A DNA stretch of 64,000 nt from Halomonas sp. BDJS001 (GCF_026104355.1 NZ_CP110535.1:4588001-4652000), one strand, 5' to 3'; shown: positions 25,678 to 35,510, counted from the first letter of the stretch. Program-made: numbers and translations. The notes: generated by a model not told the origin, from the letters alone.

Positions 25678-25686
25678 GGGCGTTTT
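25658..25686. terminator. Bidirectional terminator before serA end
   Basis: AAAACG-CCCC / GGGG-CGTTTT stem with one bulged G and a short loop; the A-run and T-run on the two sides make it work in both directions. It serves serA on the minus strand (stop at 25706). Confidence 0.7.
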
Positions 25687-25705
25687 GTACCTCTGACGCT
25701 AAGTT

Positions 25706-26950
25706 TTAGCTATTCTGCGCCGAATAAAGAGCACGAATCTTCAGCGTATGCTCCACCTGCTTCAATGCTTCGAGCGCCTGGGGGCCGTAAGCTTTATCTA
25801 CGTCAATGACCACATAGCCGACTTTTTCATTGGTTTGCAGGTACTGACCTGAGATGTTGATGCCGTTTTCAGACAGCACGCGGTTGATCTGCGAGAGCAC
25901 ACCCGGCACGTTATCGTGAATATGCAGCAGACGGTGCTTGTCCGGGTGAGCGGGCAGCGCGACTTCTGGGAAGTTGACCGAGGTCACCGTGGTACCGTTA
26001 TCAGAGTAAGTGATCAGTTTTTCTGACACTTCGATACCGATGTTCTCCTGGGCTTCCAGAGTAGAACCACCTACGTGCGGCGTCAGAATCACGTTTTCCA
26101 GGCCGCGTAGCGGGCTCTGGAACTCCTCGTTGTTGCCTTTCGGTTCAACTGGGAAGACATCAATCGCGGCGCCGTTAAGCTTGCCAGCCTTAATCGCCTC
26201 AGCCAGCGCATCAATTTCCACCACGCTGCCGCGGGCAGCGTTAATCAAGATAGCGCCTTGCTTCATGGCAGCGATCTCTTTCGCGCCAATCATCCAGCGG
26301 GTAGAGGCAAGGTCGGGCACGTGCAGGCTGACCACATCGGCCCGGCCCAGAAGCTCTTCAAGGCTGCCTACTTGGCTGGCATTGCCCATGCCTAGCTTGG
26401 CAACTACATCGTAAAAAATGACGTTAAAGCCTAGCGACTCGGCCAACACAGAGAGCTGGGCGCCGATGCTACCGTATCCCACAATACCCAGCGTTTTACC
26501 GCGCGCTTCGTGGGAGTTTTTCGCGGACTTCAGCCAGCCGCCCTGGTGGGCGCGGGCATTTTTCTCGGGGATACCGCGCAGCAGCATAATCGCTTCTGCC
26601 AGCACCAGCTCGGCCACCGAACGGGTATTGGAGTAAGGTGCGTTAAATACCGCGATACCGCGAGCAAGGGCGGCAGTCAGATCAACCTGATTGGTGCCAA
26701 TACAGAAACAGCCAACGCCGACCAGTTTTTCAGCCGCTTCGAACACTCGCTCAGTGAGCTGGGTGCGGGAGCGAATACCGATGAAGTGAACATCACGGAT
26801 CTTGTCGATCAGCGCGTCTTCATCAAGGGATGTAGGCAGATGCTCGATATTTTCATAACCGGCGTTGTGAAAATTGTCCACCGCACTTTGGTGGACGCCC
26901 TCGAGTAGCAGGATCTTGATCTTGCTCTTGTCCAGGGACGTTTTGGCCAT
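25706..26950 (-). CDS. serA: D-3-phosphoglycerate dehydrogenase
   Basis: First step of serine synthesis: oxidises 3-phosphoglycerate to 3-phosphohydroxypyruvate with NAD. The protein has 414 residues from ATG 26950 (MAKTSLDKSKIKILLLEG, matching the E. coli start); an upstream in-frame ATG would add 10 residues. Domains: substrate/NAD-binding core with KTLGIVGYGSIGAQLSVLAE (GxGxxG), the Arg of NAARGSVVEIDALAE, and the His of LTPHVGGSTLEAQENIG, then a C-terminal ACT domain (HDNVPGVLSQINRVLSENGI) for serine feedback. It is divergent from xseB. Confidence 0.95.
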   Translation of the reverse strand: MAKTSLDKSKIKILLLEGVHQSAVDNFHNAGYENIEHLPTSLDEDALIDKIRDVHFIGIRSRTQLTERVFEAAEKLVGVGCFCIGTNQVDLTAALARGIAVFNAPYSNTRSVAELVLAEAIMLLRGIPEKNARAHQGGWLKSAKNSHEARGKTLGIVGYGSIGAQLSVLAESLGFNVIFYDVVAKLGMGNASQVGSLEELLGRADVVSLHVPDLASTRWMIGAKEIAAMKQGAILINAARGSVVEIDALAEAIKAGKLNGAAIDVFPVEPKGNNEEFQSPLRGLENVILTPHVGGSTLEAQENIGIEVSEKLITYSDNGTTVTSVNFPEVALPAHPDKHRLLHIHDNVPGVLSQINRVLSENGINISGQYLQTNEKVGYVVIDVDKAYGPQALEALKQVEHTLKIRALYSAQNS

Positions 26951-27197
26951 GGCTGAATCAACCTCTATGGTCGGCGGCATGCGCCGTGTATCGGTTCACG
27001 GGAGGCGCATATCGTAGCACAACCCGCGCCGTTCAGGCCGGGTGCGAATGATGAAAAGTCTGCGTGCAGACGATGAATGGATCGCAAGTCGCGCAATAAG
27101 CTGCACTGAAGAGGGCAGACGCCGCCCCCCGGCCTCGGTGTATACTGTGGGCTTATTTAAGCTTATTAAAAAACATACCGGTTTGTAGGCACCCCCA

Positions 27198-27488
27198 ATG
27201 AGCGACACGACACCACCCCCGCAGGACTTTGCCGCGACGGTTGAGCAACTCGAATCCATCGTTGAACGTCTTGAGTCAGGCGAGCTCTCATTGGAAGATG
27301 CACTGACCGCGTTTGAACAGGGCGTGCGGCTAACCCGCGATGCCCAGCAGCGTCTGGATAGCGCCGAACTTAAGGTGCGGGCGCTGAGTGAAGACAGCGA
27401 AGGACGTTTAAACGTCGCACCCTTCGCTGGCCCCGACGACCTCAAGGATGCGGCCGAGGATGATAGCAAGGAGACGCCACCATGGTAG
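27198..27488 (+). CDS. xseB: Exodeoxyribonuclease VII small subunit
   Basis: A 96-residue partner of XseA in the ssDNA exonuclease VII. The coiled-coil core [20 protein letters not shown], then [20 protein letters not shown] and [10 protein letters not shown] is the family signature; the acidic tail is variable. Its stop overlaps the ispA start (ATGGTAG), so it heads the xseB-ispA-dxs-djlA operon. Confidence 0.93.
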   Translation: MSDTTPPPQDFAATVEQLESIVERLESGELSLEDALTAFEQGVRLTRDAQQRLDSAELKVRALSEDSEGRLNVAPFAGPDDLKDAAEDDSKETPPW

Positions 27489-28375
27489 CCGTGCAGCCTA
27501 GCCAGCTTACTACCCTGCGCCAGACCAGCAATGCCCGTGTAGATGCCACCCTGGCGGCGCTGTTTGATAGCCGCCCTGCGGTAGCGCCGCGACTTGAAGC
27601 CGCCATGCGCCATGGCCTGCTGGCCGGTGGCAAACGCCTGCGCCCGCTGCTGGTCTATATGGCCGGTCACGCGCTGGGGGCTGAAGACAGCGCCCTGGAC
27701 GCCCCTGCCGCGGCCATAGAGTTAATCCACGCCTACTCGTTGATCCATGATGATTTACCCGCTATGGATGACGACGACCTTCGCCGTGGTCAGCCCACGG
27801 TGCATAAAGCCTTTGATGAAGCGAGCGCGATTCTGGCCGGCGATGCCCTGCAGGCGCTTGCTTTCGAAGTGCTGGCCAGCAACGCTCACCCCCGGCTGGG
27901 CCATTTGGTGCACACCCTGGCCTCTGCCGCTGGCCGTGATGGCATGGTGGCGGGGCAGGCGCTGGATTTAGACGCCGTTGGTGGCCACCCGGATGTCGAT
28001 GCCCTGGCCCATATGCACGCCCATAAAACCGGCGCTCTGATTGTCGCCGCTGTGCGCTTGGGCGGTCTGGTTGCCGTTGAAGACTCCGACCCCCGCTTAA
28101 CGGCGCTGACTCGCTACGCCCGCGCCATTGGTCTAGCCTTTCAGATTCACGACGACATCCTGGATGTGACCGGCGACACCGTTACCCTAGGCAAAACATC
28201 AGGCGCCGATGCCGCCCGCGCCAAGCCCACCTACCCCAGTCTGCTGGGGTTAGAGGGCGCTCAGCGCAAAGCGCACAGCCTGATTGACGAGGCCATTGCC
28301 GCGCTCGCCCCGCTGGGCGAACGTGCTGCACCGCTGGCCGACTTAGCCCACTATATGATCGAGCGCGACCACTAA
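27482..28375 (+). CDS. ispA: Polyprenyl (farnesyl) diphosphate synthase
   Basis: Condenses IPP with DMAPP/GPP to make farnesyl diphosphate. The 297-residue protein has the first aspartate-rich motif in [20 protein letters not shown] and the second in [14 protein letters not shown], plus [14 protein letters not shown] and [10 protein letters not shown]. It overlaps xseB by 7 bases and is followed 2 bases later by dxs, so supply of isoprenoid precursors and their condensation are co-expressed. Confidence 0.95.
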   Translation: MVAVQPSQLTTLRQTSNARVDATLAALFDSRPAVAPRLEAAMRHGLLAGGKRLRPLLVYMAGHALGAEDSALDAPAAAIELIHAYSLIHDDLPAMDDDDLRRGQPTVHKAFDEASAILAGDALQALAFEVLASNAHPRLGHLVHTLASAAGRDGMVAGQALDLDAVGGHPDVDALAHMHAHKTGALIVAAVRLGGLVAVEDSDPRLTALTRYARAIGLAFQIHDDILDVTGDTVTLGKTSGADAARAKPTYPSLLGLEGAQRKAHSLIDEAIAALAPLGERAAPLADLAHYMIERDH

Positions 28376-28377
28376 AG

Positions 28378-30303
28378 ATGCCCATGAAGCTGTTCGACGA
28401 AATCCCCCGCGAGCGCCCCACGACGCCGCTGCTCGACTCCTTTGACCACCCCGCCGCGCTGCGGGCCATGAACGCCAAACAACTCGCCCAACTGGCTGAT
28501 GAGCTGCGCGCCTACCTGCTTTATAGTGTGGGTGTTTCCGGCGGCCACTTTGGCGCTGGACTCGGCGTGGTTGAGCTGAGCGTTGCTCTGCACCATATCT
28601 ACCAAACGCCCAATGACCGACTGGTGTGGGACGTAGGCCATCAGGCCTACCCGCACAAGATTCTCACTGGCCGCCGCGAGGCAATGCTCAGTATTCGCCA
28701 GCACGGCGGCTTGGCGGCGTTTCCTCGCCGCGCCGAGTCCGAGTACGACACCTTCGGTGTAGGCCACTCCAGCACGTCGATTTCGGCGGCGCTGGGAATG
28801 GCGCTGGCAGCCAAGGCACAGGGCGATAAGCGCCGTGTGTGCGCGATTATTGGCGACGGTGCACTCACCGCTGGCATGGCCTTTGAAGCCCTGGCCCATG
28901 CGGGCCACGTAGATGCCAACCTGCTGGTGATTCTCAACGACAACGAGATGTCGATTTCAGAGAACGTCGGCGGCATGGCGACCTATCTTGCCCGGGTGCT
29001 CTCCAGCAAGCCTTATCTGAAAATACGCGAAGAGAGCAAAAAAGTGCTTTCCCACCTGCCCGGCGCACTAGAACTGGCCCGGCGCACCGAAGAGCACATG
29101 AAAGGCATGGTCAGCCCCGCCACGCTGTTTGAAGAGATGGGCTTTAACTACGTAGGCCCCATTGATGGCCACGATCTCGACGCGCTCACCGATACGCTCG
29201 AAAACCTGCGCGACCTGGACGGCCCACAGTTTCTGCATATCAAAACAGTCAAAGGCAAAGGCTTCCTGCCCGCCGAGGCGGATCAGATTGGCTACCACGC
29301 CATTACCAAGCTGGAGAAGCCCAATACATTATCCAATGCGAATGCAGCCAAGAGACCGGTGGTGACCCCACCACCGGCCAAGAAAAAGTACTGCAATGTG
29401 TTCGGCGACTGGCTCTGCGACATGGCAGCCGCTGATTCACTCCTGATGGGCATCACCCCCGCCATGCGCGAAGGCTCCGACCTGATTCGCTTCTCAAAAG
29501 AGTACCCAGAGCGCTATTTTGATGTGGCGATTGCCGAGCAGCACGCGGTAACCCTCGCCGCGGGTATGGCCTGCGACGGCATGAAACCGGTGGTCGCGAT
29601 CTACTCCACCTTTCTACAACGCGGCTATGACCAGTTGATTCACGACGTCGCGGTGCAGAACCTGGATGTTACTTTCGCCATTGACCGCGCAGGCTTGGTG
29701 GGCGAAGACGGTCCCACCCACCACGGCAGTATGGATCTCTCTTTCCTGCGCTGTGTGCCAGGCATGGTGATTCTGGCCCCGGCGGATGAGGCTGAGTGCC
29801 GCGCTATGCTGAGTGCCGCCTATCACCACCCCGGCCCCGCCGCGGTGCGCTACCCCCGCGGCACTGGCCCAGGCGTGGAGATCCCCGCGCACCTTGAGCC
29901 ACTGGCCATTGGTAAAGCGGAAGTACGCCGCCATGCCGCCAACGATGGGGTGCGTATTGCGCTGCTCGCCTTTGGCAGCCTCAATAGCGCCGCAGCAGAA
30001 GTCGCCGAACGACTCAATGCTACCCATATCAATATGCGCTCCATCAAACCGCTGGATCGCGATGCGGTGCTTCACGCCGCCGATGAGCATGAACTGCTGG
30101 TGACCCTGGAAGAGAACGTGATTGCCGGTGGCTCAGGCAGCGCTGTCAATGAACTACTCCACGCCGAAGGCGTTCAGGTAGAAGTGCTCAACCTCGGTCT
30201 ACCGGACGCCTTTGTAGAGCATGGCACGCCTGCGCAGCTGCTTGCCGACTGCCAGCTGGATAGCGATGGTATTGAGCAGGCTATTCGCGCCCGACTTCCG
30301 TAA
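28378..30303 (+). CDS. dxs: 1-deoxy-D-xylulose-5-phosphate synthase
   Basis: Thiamine-diphosphate enzyme joining pyruvate and glyceraldehyde 3-phosphate, the first step of the MEP isoprenoid pathway. The 641-residue protein shows the N-terminal [20 protein letters not shown], the TPP/Mg motif [18 protein letters not shown] with [20 protein letters not shown], the transketolase pyrimidine domain ([17 protein letters not shown]) and the C-terminal domain ([20 protein letters not shown]). An alternative ATG lies two codons downstream. Confidence 0.96.
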   Translation: MPMKLFDEIPRERPTTPLLDSFDHPAALRAMNAKQLAQLADELRAYLLYSVGVSGGHFGAGLGVVELSVALHHIYQTPNDRLVWDVGHQAYPHKILTGRREAMLSIRQHGGLAAFPRRAESEYDTFGVGHSSTSISAALGMALAAKAQGDKRRVCAIIGDGALTAGMAFEALAHAGHVDANLLVILNDNEMSISENVGGMATYLARVLSSKPYLKIREESKKVLSHLPGALELARRTEEHMKGMVSPATLFEEMGFNYVGPIDGHDLDALTDTLENLRDLDGPQFLHIKTVKGKGFLPAEADQIGYHAITKLEKPNTLSNANAAKRPVVTPPPAKKKYCNVFGDWLCDMAAADSLLMGITPAMREGSDLIRFSKEYPERYFDVAIAEQHAVTLAAGMACDGMKPVVAIYSTFLQRGYDQLIHDVAVQNLDVTFAIDRAGLVGEDGPTHHGSMDLSFLRCVPGMVILAPADEAECRAMLSAAYHHPGPAAVRYPRGTGPGVEIPAHLEPLAIGKAEVRRHAANDGVRIALLAFGSLNSAAAEVAERLNATHINMRSIKPLDRDAVLHAADEHELLVTLEENVIAGGSGSAVNELLHAEGVQVEVLNLGLPDAFVEHGTPAQLLADCQLDSDGIEQAIRARLP

Positions 30304-30335
30304 ACCATTATTTTTAAATTACTTTTGAGATCAAC

Positions 30336-31097
30336 ATGCTATTTCTTATTATTATCTTTGCCTTGATTGGCCTTGCGTTTGGTGGCCCGGTGGGCCTCCT
30401 GATTGGCGGTGGTCTGGGCTGGTGGCTAGGCAAACGCCTTAGCCGTCGTCTGAATATCGCCCGCATGCGCATCCAGGAGGGCTTTCTGGAGTCGATCTTC
30501 TCTGTGATGGGTTGCCTGTGCCAAGCAGACGGCAAAGTGACCGAAGGCGAACTAGACGTTGCCGAAAAGCTGTTTGACCAGATGCGCCTGCAGGGCGAAC
30601 AGCGTGCCAAGGCCCGCGCCGCCTTCGAGCGTGGCCGCGCCGATGACTTTAATCTCGATGCCGAACTGGCGGCCGTTAACCGCCTCACTCAGCGCCAGCC
30701 GGTGCTGCGTCAGGTGTTTATCCAGGTTCAGCTCACGGCCATCGCCGCCGATGGCGTGCTTCACCCCGCCGAGCACGAGATGATTCTGCGCGTCGCCCGG
30801 GGCGTAGGCTGTAGTGATGCGGAAGTCCAGCAGATCGAAGCGATGCTCCACGGCGCCGCCGCTAATTCCCAGGGCGCCAGCGAAGAGGCCCTCAAAAACG
30901 CTTACCGCGTGCTCGGCGTTTCTGAAGACGCCAGCGATGCAGAGATCAAAAAAGCCTACCGCCGCCTAATGAGCCAAAATCACCCGGACAAACTCGCCGG
31001 CAAAGGCCTCCCCGACAGCATGCGCGACGTCGCCCAAGCACGCACCAGTGAAATCGGCAACGCTTATGAGCGGATTCGTGAGGCGAGAGAGGGATAA
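30336..31097 (+). CDS. djlA: DjlA-like co-chaperone (TerB domain plus J domain)
   Basis: A 253-residue membrane-anchored J protein. The N-terminal helix LFLIIIFALIGLAFGGPVGL has the glycine zipper style of DjlA; a TerB-like domain covers about 45-170 (EGFLESIFSVMGCLCQADGK to HPAEHEMILRVARGVGC); the C-terminal J domain reads NAYRVLGVSEDASDAEIKKA with the HPD motif in SQNHPDKL. It stimulates DnaK at the membrane. It follows dxs by 32 bases and probably ends that operon. Confidence 0.9.
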   Translation: MLFLIIIFALIGLAFGGPVGLLIGGGLGWWLGKRLSRRLNIARMRIQEGFLESIFSVMGCLCQADGKVTEGELDVAEKLFDQMRLQGEQRAKARAAFERGRADDFNLDAELAAVNRLTQRQPVLRQVFIQVQLTAIAADGVLHPAEHEMILRVARGVGCSDAEVQQIEAMLHGAAANSQGASEEALKNAYRVLGVSEDASDAEIKKAYRRLMSQNHPDKLAGKGLPDSMRDVAQARTSEIGNAYERIREAREG

Positions 31098-31127
31098 AGG
31101 GAAAAGAGCCTCAGAAAGCGCTGAAAA

Positions 31128-31156
31128 CATTTTGATGGCAAGCCATCATCAAAATG
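31128..31156. promoter_or_regulatory. Operator-like inverted repeat upstream of the Xre/RES locus
   Basis: CATTTTGATG (31128-31137) and CATCAAAATG (31147-31156) form a perfect 10-bp inverted repeat with a 9-base spacer that itself contains part of a GATGGC/GCCATC dyad. It lies 38 bases before the antitoxin ATG, where Xre antitoxins bind to repress their own operon. Confidence 0.65.
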
Positions 31157-31193
31157 ATGCATACTTCGATAGCGTTCAGCGAAGGAGGTGCTT

Positions 31194-31637
31194 ATGGAAG
31201 CGCTCGAACATTATTCCAATAGCCAGCAAGCTGTTAGTGGCGTTAGCGTCTCGGTTAATGTGCTGACGGATAAGATCGCCTTTATTCACGCGGTGCGCGT
31301 CGGCGTCCCGGGCAGCGTGGTAAAACAAGCGATTCAGGCAATGGGCAATAATCGTGAACTGTTTGTCAGACTGCTGGAAACCACACCAGGCAATTTGCAT
31401 CGCTTCTACCATCGCAAAGCACTAAGCCGCACCGACAGCGAAGAGGTACTGGATGTGTTGCGCGTGCTTTACCATGCTCAAACTGTTTTTGGCGATAACA
31501 CTAAAGCCCATGAGTGGCTAAATACGCCGATTCCTGCGCTGGCGGGCGAGACGCCCTTGAATCTTTTTGATACTTTCGAAGGTCGCCAGTTAGTGAGGGA
31601 AGCGCTGCGTAAAATTGAGTTCGGTGAATTTAGCTAA
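31194..31637 (+). CDS. Xre/ParS-type antitoxin (MbcA-like)
   Basis: A 147-residue antitoxin with an N-terminal Xre-like DNA-binding part (TDKIAFIHAVRVGVPGSVVK, then KALSRTDSEEVLDVLRVLYH) and the C-terminal DUF2384 toxin-binding segment (KAHEWLNTPIPALAGETPLN, then FDTFEGRQLVREALRKIEFG). Start is ATG 31194 with an ideal AAGGAGG upstream; an in-frame GTG two codons earlier lies inside that site. It overlaps the RES toxin start by one base (TAATG), so the two are translationally coupled. Confidence 0.9.
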   Translation: MEALEHYSNSQQAVSGVSVSVNVLTDKIAFIHAVRVGVPGSVVKQAIQAMGNNRELFVRLLETTPGNLHRFYHRKALSRTDSEEVLDVLRVLYHAQTVFGDNTKAHEWLNTPIPALAGETPLNLFDTFEGRQLVREALRKIEFGEFS

Positions 31638-32113
31638 TGAAGCTATACCGCATCGCTCCCGAACGCTATATGAATAATTTAAGCGGCCTTGGCGCCAGCT
31701 ACCGGGATGGCGCAAGGTGGAACGCTCCAGGCAACCCTGTCGTCTATTTCGGCACCTCTGCCAGCGTAGCGATGCTGGAACTCGGTAATTATCTGCCCTC
31801 TCCCCGCTTGCTACCCGCCAACTACCGGTTAGGTATTTTCGAGCTACCCGACGATACCGGTAGGGAAACCTGGCCCCAGCACCAGTTACCGGACGATTGG
31901 CACCACTACCCCTACCCTGAAAGCACTCAAACACTAGGCACTGCATGGCTGCAGCGTTGCGATACGCTGATGCTGCTAGTTCCCAGCTGTGCTGTACCCG
32001 GGGCAATGGAGAATATTGCCGTCATTAACCCTCTCCATCCCGCCATTACCGATATTCACTTAATAGACACTCGCCAAGACATTTATAACCAGCGCTTATT
32101 TAGGGGCATTTAA
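31637..32113 (+). CDS. RES-domain toxin (NAD-degrading)
   Basis: The 158-residue toxin partner of the Xre/RES type II system. RES toxins break down NAD. Visible are MKLYRIAPERYMNNLSGLGA (the R), YRDGARWNAPGNPVVYFGTS (the G-RWN-Y core), SVAMLELGNYLPSPRL (the E) and the C-terminal VPSCAVPGAMENIAVINPLH (the S and N-P-H). All the residues that name the family appear intact. No transposon or phage genes adjoin it. Confidence 0.9.
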   Translation: MKLYRIAPERYMNNLSGLGASYRDGARWNAPGNPVVYFGTSASVAMLELGNYLPSPRLLPANYRLGIFELPDDTGRETWPQHQLPDDWHHYPYPESTQTLGTAWLQRCDTLMLLVPSCAVPGAMENIAVINPLHPAITDIHLIDTRQDIYNQRLFRGI

Positions 32114-32218
32114 GCTTAATTTTATAGATCGCAGTGCGGCCTGTTAGGCCTCTACTACATTTAGAAAAAAACGTCGCAAAGAAAGCAACGAGAAGATTAA
32201 GAGCACTAAGGAGCCGTA

Positions 32219-32842
32219 ATGATCACGCTATACACTTTCCCCCACTCCCGCTCGCTACGCGCAGCGTGGACGCTTGAAGAGTTAGGCCTAGAGTATCAGT
32301 GCCAGCACGTAGCGCTGGATAAAGGTGAGGGCCAAACAGCCGAACATTTAGCGCGCCACCCGGACGGTAAGGTGCCGGTGATAAAGGATGGCGAACTCAC
32401 CCTCTTTGAGTCAGCGCCGATTTGCCGTTACCTGGCGGAGCAGTATGGCGATGGTACGCTGCTGCCCAGCGATCCCGCCGCCCGCGCTCAGGTCGACCAG
32501 TGGCTTAGCTTTATTGTTACGGAAATTGAGCAGCCACTGTGGAGTCAGGCCAAACATAAATTCGCCCTGCCTGAAGATAAGCGCGTGACGGCTGTGCTGC
32601 CGACCTGCGCCTGGGAGTTTCAGCGTGCGCTAAGCGCCCTCGAGCGTCGCTACAACGGTCAAGAAAACCTGGTGGGCAATACTTTTACCCTCGCGGATCT
32701 GTTTTTAGCCCATACCTTATCGTGGGCGATCAGCATGAAGCACCGCTTACCCGAGCCGCTGATGGCCTATCGCGAACGCCACATACGACGCCCCGCGATG
32801 GCTAAGGCAATTGAGAAAGAGCAGGCAGCCGCGAAGGGTTAA
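32219..32842 (+). CDS. Glutathione S-transferase family protein
   Basis: A 207-residue protein with the thioredoxin-fold N-terminal half (ITLYTFPHSRSLRAAWTLEE, DGKVPVIKDGELTLFESAPI with the glutathione-binding ES pair) and the helical C-terminal half (GQENLVGNTFTLADLFLAHT). The substrate is unknown. AAGGAGCCGTA precedes ATG 32219. It is a single gene that ends against cheZ with a shared hairpin at 32873-32902. Confidence 0.9.
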   Translation: MITLYTFPHSRSLRAAWTLEELGLEYQCQHVALDKGEGQTAEHLARHPDGKVPVIKDGELTLFESAPICRYLAEQYGDGTLLPSDPAARAQVDQWLSFIVTEIEQPLWSQAKHKFALPEDKRVTAVLPTCAWEFQRALSALERRYNGQENLVGNTFTLADLFLAHTLSWAISMKHRLPEPLMAYRERHIRRPAMAKAIEKEQAAAKG

Positions 32843-32872
32843 TCAAAGTAAACGACAGCTAAGCGCTTTCAA

Positions 32873-32902
32873 AACCGTTGCTGGCAGCGCATGGCAACGG
32901 TT
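32873..32902. terminator. Hairpin shared by convergent GST and cheZ genes
   Basis: Perfect 9-bp stem AACCGTTGC/GCAACGGTT with a 12-base loop; short T-rich flanks on both sides (GTTTG on plus, TTTTG on minus). Confidence 0.55.
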
Positions 32903-32922
32903 GTTTGCAGGTCTGAGTGCCC

Positions 32923-33609
32923 CTAAAAGCCAAGTTCATCAAGCAAATCATCGACCTGATCCTGGCCTGACACTGCGTCAACCTTGTTTTCGCCCACCTG
33001 GGGGCCATTGCGCAGCTTGGCATGTTCATCGCGGTCATCTTCAAGCTTAACGCCATCGGTGACGTTAGGCACATTATCCACTAACACCTGAACAAGCTGC
33101 TCTTCGATGAGCTTGATGACTTCCATCATTTTCTTGATCACCTGGCCGGTGAGATCCTGGAAGTCCTGAGCCATCATGATTTCAAGCAGCTCTTTTTGTG
33201 TAGCCCCGGTTGCGCTGGGAAGCTTGCTGTTCAAAAAGTCCTGGGTGTCTTCGACGAGACTGGGATCACCCTCTACCGCCGCGAGCTGGGCGGCCGCTAA
33301 CTGCCAGCGCTTATTAAGCGCAGCGCCCTCCTCCTCGAGACTGTCTTGCACAGGTTGCGCACGCTCAACGGCATTCAAGGCCCGCTCTGCTGCCTGCTCC
33401 GTCATGGAGGCAACATAATTGAGTCGGTCATTGGCATCCGGTATTGCTTGCGCCGCCTGGGTAATCTGCTGATCTAAGCCCAGCTCTTTCATGCTGTCCC
33501 GCAGCAGGCGCGTCAAGTGGCCTATGCGATGCACCATTTCATCAGTACTGTCTTTTTTGCCCAGTACCGACGGCATGGTCGTGTCGTGGGCGTTGTTAAC
33601 AGTGCTCAT
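32923..33609 (-). CDS. cheZ: Protein phosphatase CheZ
   Basis: Dephosphorylates CheY-P in chemotaxis. The 228-residue protein has the long helical core with the active-site helix MAQDFQDLTGQVIKKMMEVI (catalytic Asp and Gln) and the C-terminal CheY-binding tail QDQVDDLLDELGF. AAGAGGATTGTC precedes ATG 33609. It normally lies beside cheY in flagellar clusters; here it is alone, with its own sigma-28 promoter at 33745-33771. Confidence 0.95.
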   Translation of the reverse strand: MSTVNNAHDTTMPSVLGKKDSTDEMVHRIGHLTRLLRDSMKELGLDQQITQAAQAIPDANDRLNYVASMTEQAAERALNAVERAQPVQDSLEEEGAALNKRWQLAAAQLAAVEGDPSLVEDTQDFLNSKLPSATGATQKELLEIMMAQDFQDLTGQVIKKMMEVIKLIEEQLVQVLVDNVPNVTDGVKLEDDRDEHAKLRNGPQVGENKVDAVSGQDQVDDLLDELGF

Positions 33610-33744
33610 GACAATCCTCTTGTTGGAAAATCTTGTTGAATGTCGTTTTGGGTTTGGCGATAGACATCACTATGCGAATCCGCTGTGGTTTTTCAGGCCA
33701 TTCGGCGTTAAATACATCCAGGTCAGCATTTAACCCTATTACTA

Positions 33745-33771
33745 CTTTCGGCTTAATATCTTAAAACTTAA
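33745..33771 (-). promoter_or_regulatory. Sigma-28 (FliA) promoter of cheZ
   Basis: Minus strand: TTAAGTTT, 11 bases, GCCGAAAG; 7 of 8 and 6 of 8 matches to TAAAGTTT-N11-GCCGATAA with exact spacing. The transcript would begin near 33738, leaving a leader of about 130 bases. Confidence 0.6.
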
Positions 33772-33893
33772 GTTTTCGGCTTAGTTTACAGAGGGATTCT
33801 ACGATTTACAGGAATTTTCGACCCGCTAAAAAGCCAACCAATAAGGTAGGCAAATCGAAAAAGGAGAGTGATTCGACGTCAGGCTATTAACCG

Positions 33894-34589
33894 CTACGCA
33901 GCCGAAACGTGGGGCAACACGGCATTATAAACGGCAAAGTAGTGGCAGACGCTTCCGGCGACCACAAACAGATGCCAGATCGCATGGTTGTAGGGGATCG
34001 CGCGCACGGCGTAAAAAATAACGCCTAGTGTGTAGGTGATTCCACCCGCAGCAAGCAGGACGATCCCCGTTGTCGATAGACTCGTTGCCATCTCGCCTGA
34101 GGCCAGCACGATCAACCACCCCATAAGCAGGTAAATCGCCACGCGCAATATCGAAAAGCGCTGTGGCCACAGCAGTAGGCAGGCAATGCCCACCAGCGCC
34201 AGCGACCATACAGCAGCAAACAAAACCCAACCCGTAGTGCCACGCATATTGACGAGTAAAAAAGGTGTGTAAGTCCCTGCGATGAGTAGATAAATCGCAC
34301 AGTGATCAAGCAGCTGAAAGCGCTGCTTCCAGCGCTGGTGAGGGATGCCGTGGTAAAGGGTTGACGCGGTATACAGTAGAACCAGGGTGGTGCCGTACAG
34401 GCTCAAGCTGACAATTTTCCACGGATCCACATGAGCAGCAACGCTGGCCGCCACCAACAGCACGACCATACCTACCAAGCTAAGCACAGCACCGATACCG
34501 TGGGTGATGCTGTGCAGCCACTCTTCGACAACGCTGAATTCGCTCTGCTTTTCAGCAGATACATCAGATGGGTCACGTACGGCTTTCAT
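33894..34589 (-). CDS. Hemolysin III / PAQR family membrane protein (YqfA/TrhA-like)
   Basis: A 231-residue, seven-helix inner-membrane protein. The family signature residues are visible: EEWLHSITHGIGAVLSLVGM, YTASTLYHGIPHQRWKQRFQ, LLDHCAIYLLIAGTYTPF and the last-helix HAIWHLFVVAGSVCHYFAVY, which together form the metal site of PAQR proteins. YqfA/TrhA is linked to membrane energetics and fatty-acid homeostasis. The start is ATG 34589, with GGAG 9 bases upstream. It lies 28 bases downstream of ribA, so probably co-transcribed. Confidence 0.88.
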   Translation of the reverse strand: MKAVRDPSDVSAEKQSEFSVVEEWLHSITHGIGAVLSLVGMVVLLVAASVAAHVDPWKIVSLSLYGTTLVLLYTASTLYHGIPHQRWKQRFQLLDHCAIYLLIAGTYTPFLLVNMRGTTGWVLFAAVWSLALVGIACLLLWPQRFSILRVAIYLLMGWLIVLASGEMATSLSTTGIVLLAAGGITYTLGVIFYAVRAIPYNHAIWHLFVVAGSVCHYFAVYNAVLPHVSAA

Positions 34590-34616
34590 TCTGAGGCTCT
34601 CCTGACATCCCATGCC

Positions 34617-35261
34617 TCACTCATATCCCCCCTTACGCTCAATATCCACTGCGCTGGCGTGGGTGAAATCATCCAGCGCCATCATGTGGCCAAGCTTGCC
34701 CGCTTTGGTGGATAGATACTGCTCGTTATGGGGGTTAAGCCCGGTGGTGATCGGCAGGCGTTCGACGACATTCACGCCATCGCGGGTTAGGGCATCCACC
34801 TTGCGCGGGTTGTTGGTCATTAATCGCAGTGATGTAATGCCCAGATGGTTAAGCATTGGCACGCACAGGTCATAGCGGCGCATGTCAGCGCCAAAGCCGA
34901 GCTGCTCGTTGGCCTCGACCGTATCTGCCCCCTGATCCTGCAGGTGGTAAGCGCGAATTTTGTTCAAGAGGCCAATGCCGCGCCCCTCTTGGCGCAGATA
35001 AAACAGTACGCCACGGCCCTCTTCAGCAATGCGTTTGAGCGCTTCCTGAAGCTGATAGCCGCAGTCGCAGCGCATGGAAAAGAGCGCATCACCGGTCAAG
35101 CACTCGGAATGCACCCGCCCCAGTACAGGCTCATCGCCGGTCACATCACCCAGGGTTAGGGCGATATGATCCTTGCCGGTGGCCTCGTCCTCGAAACCAT
35201 GCATGGTGAATGTTGCCCAGGGCGTTGGCAGCTGGGAAGCGGCTATGAAGCGAATGGTCAC
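34617..35261 (-). CDS. ribA: GTP cyclohydrolase II
   Basis: First committed step of riboflavin synthesis. The 214-residue protein shows the zinc site [20 protein letters not shown], the phosphate-binding [20 protein letters not shown], and [20 protein letters not shown]. Start is GTG 35261 with GAGG 6 bases upstream. There is no fused DHBP synthase domain. Confidence 0.95.
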   Translation of the reverse strand: MTIRFIAASQLPTPWATFTMHGFEDEATGKDHIALTLGDVTGDEPVLGRVHSECLTGDALFSMRCDCGYQLQEALKRIAEEGRGVLFYLRQEGRGIGLLNKIRAYHLQDQGADTVEANEQLGFGADMRRYDLCVPMLNHLGITSLRLMTNNPRKVDALTRDGVNVVERLPITTGLNPHNEQYLSTKAGKLGHMMALDDFTHASAVDIERKGGYE

Positions 35262-35434
35262 AGGATACCTCGCGGATTAACCAAACGAGTGTTGGCAAAG
35301 TGGGCAGCTATTCTACCAGGAAGCGGCCCCCGCCTCACGCTGGCAAAGCGGCTAAAATCGATTAGTTAGGCGAGAAAAATTGGCCGGGTGCGACGATTTT
35401 GCCACTGAGTAGACCGCCCTGGCGCTTATCTTCA

Positions 35435-35489
35435 AGTACAATTGCCCGCATACGTTCCCAAGTACATACACCGAGTACAATGCGGGCAA
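35435..35489. repeat. Inverted repeat and AGTACA triplication in the hemE leader
   Basis: TTGCCCGCAT (35442-35451) and ATGCGGGCAA (35480-35489) form a perfect 10-bp inverted repeat with a 28-base spacer, and AGTACA occurs three times (35435, 35461, 35474). It ends 21 bases before the hemE ATG. It may be a leader hairpin or an operator; no T-run follows the right arm. Confidence 0.5.
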
Positions 35490-35510
35490 ATTTCTTAAGA
35501 GCAAGTGTCT

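Larger units (their letters stand above)
25062..25705. other. Gene-remnant region between the T6SS island and serA
   Basis: No intact gene. It holds an IS30-type transposase relic (25148-25270, minus strand), a short unassigned stretch, a degenerate protein relic on the plus strand (about 25476-25677) and a terminator (25658-25686). Confidence 0.6.
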
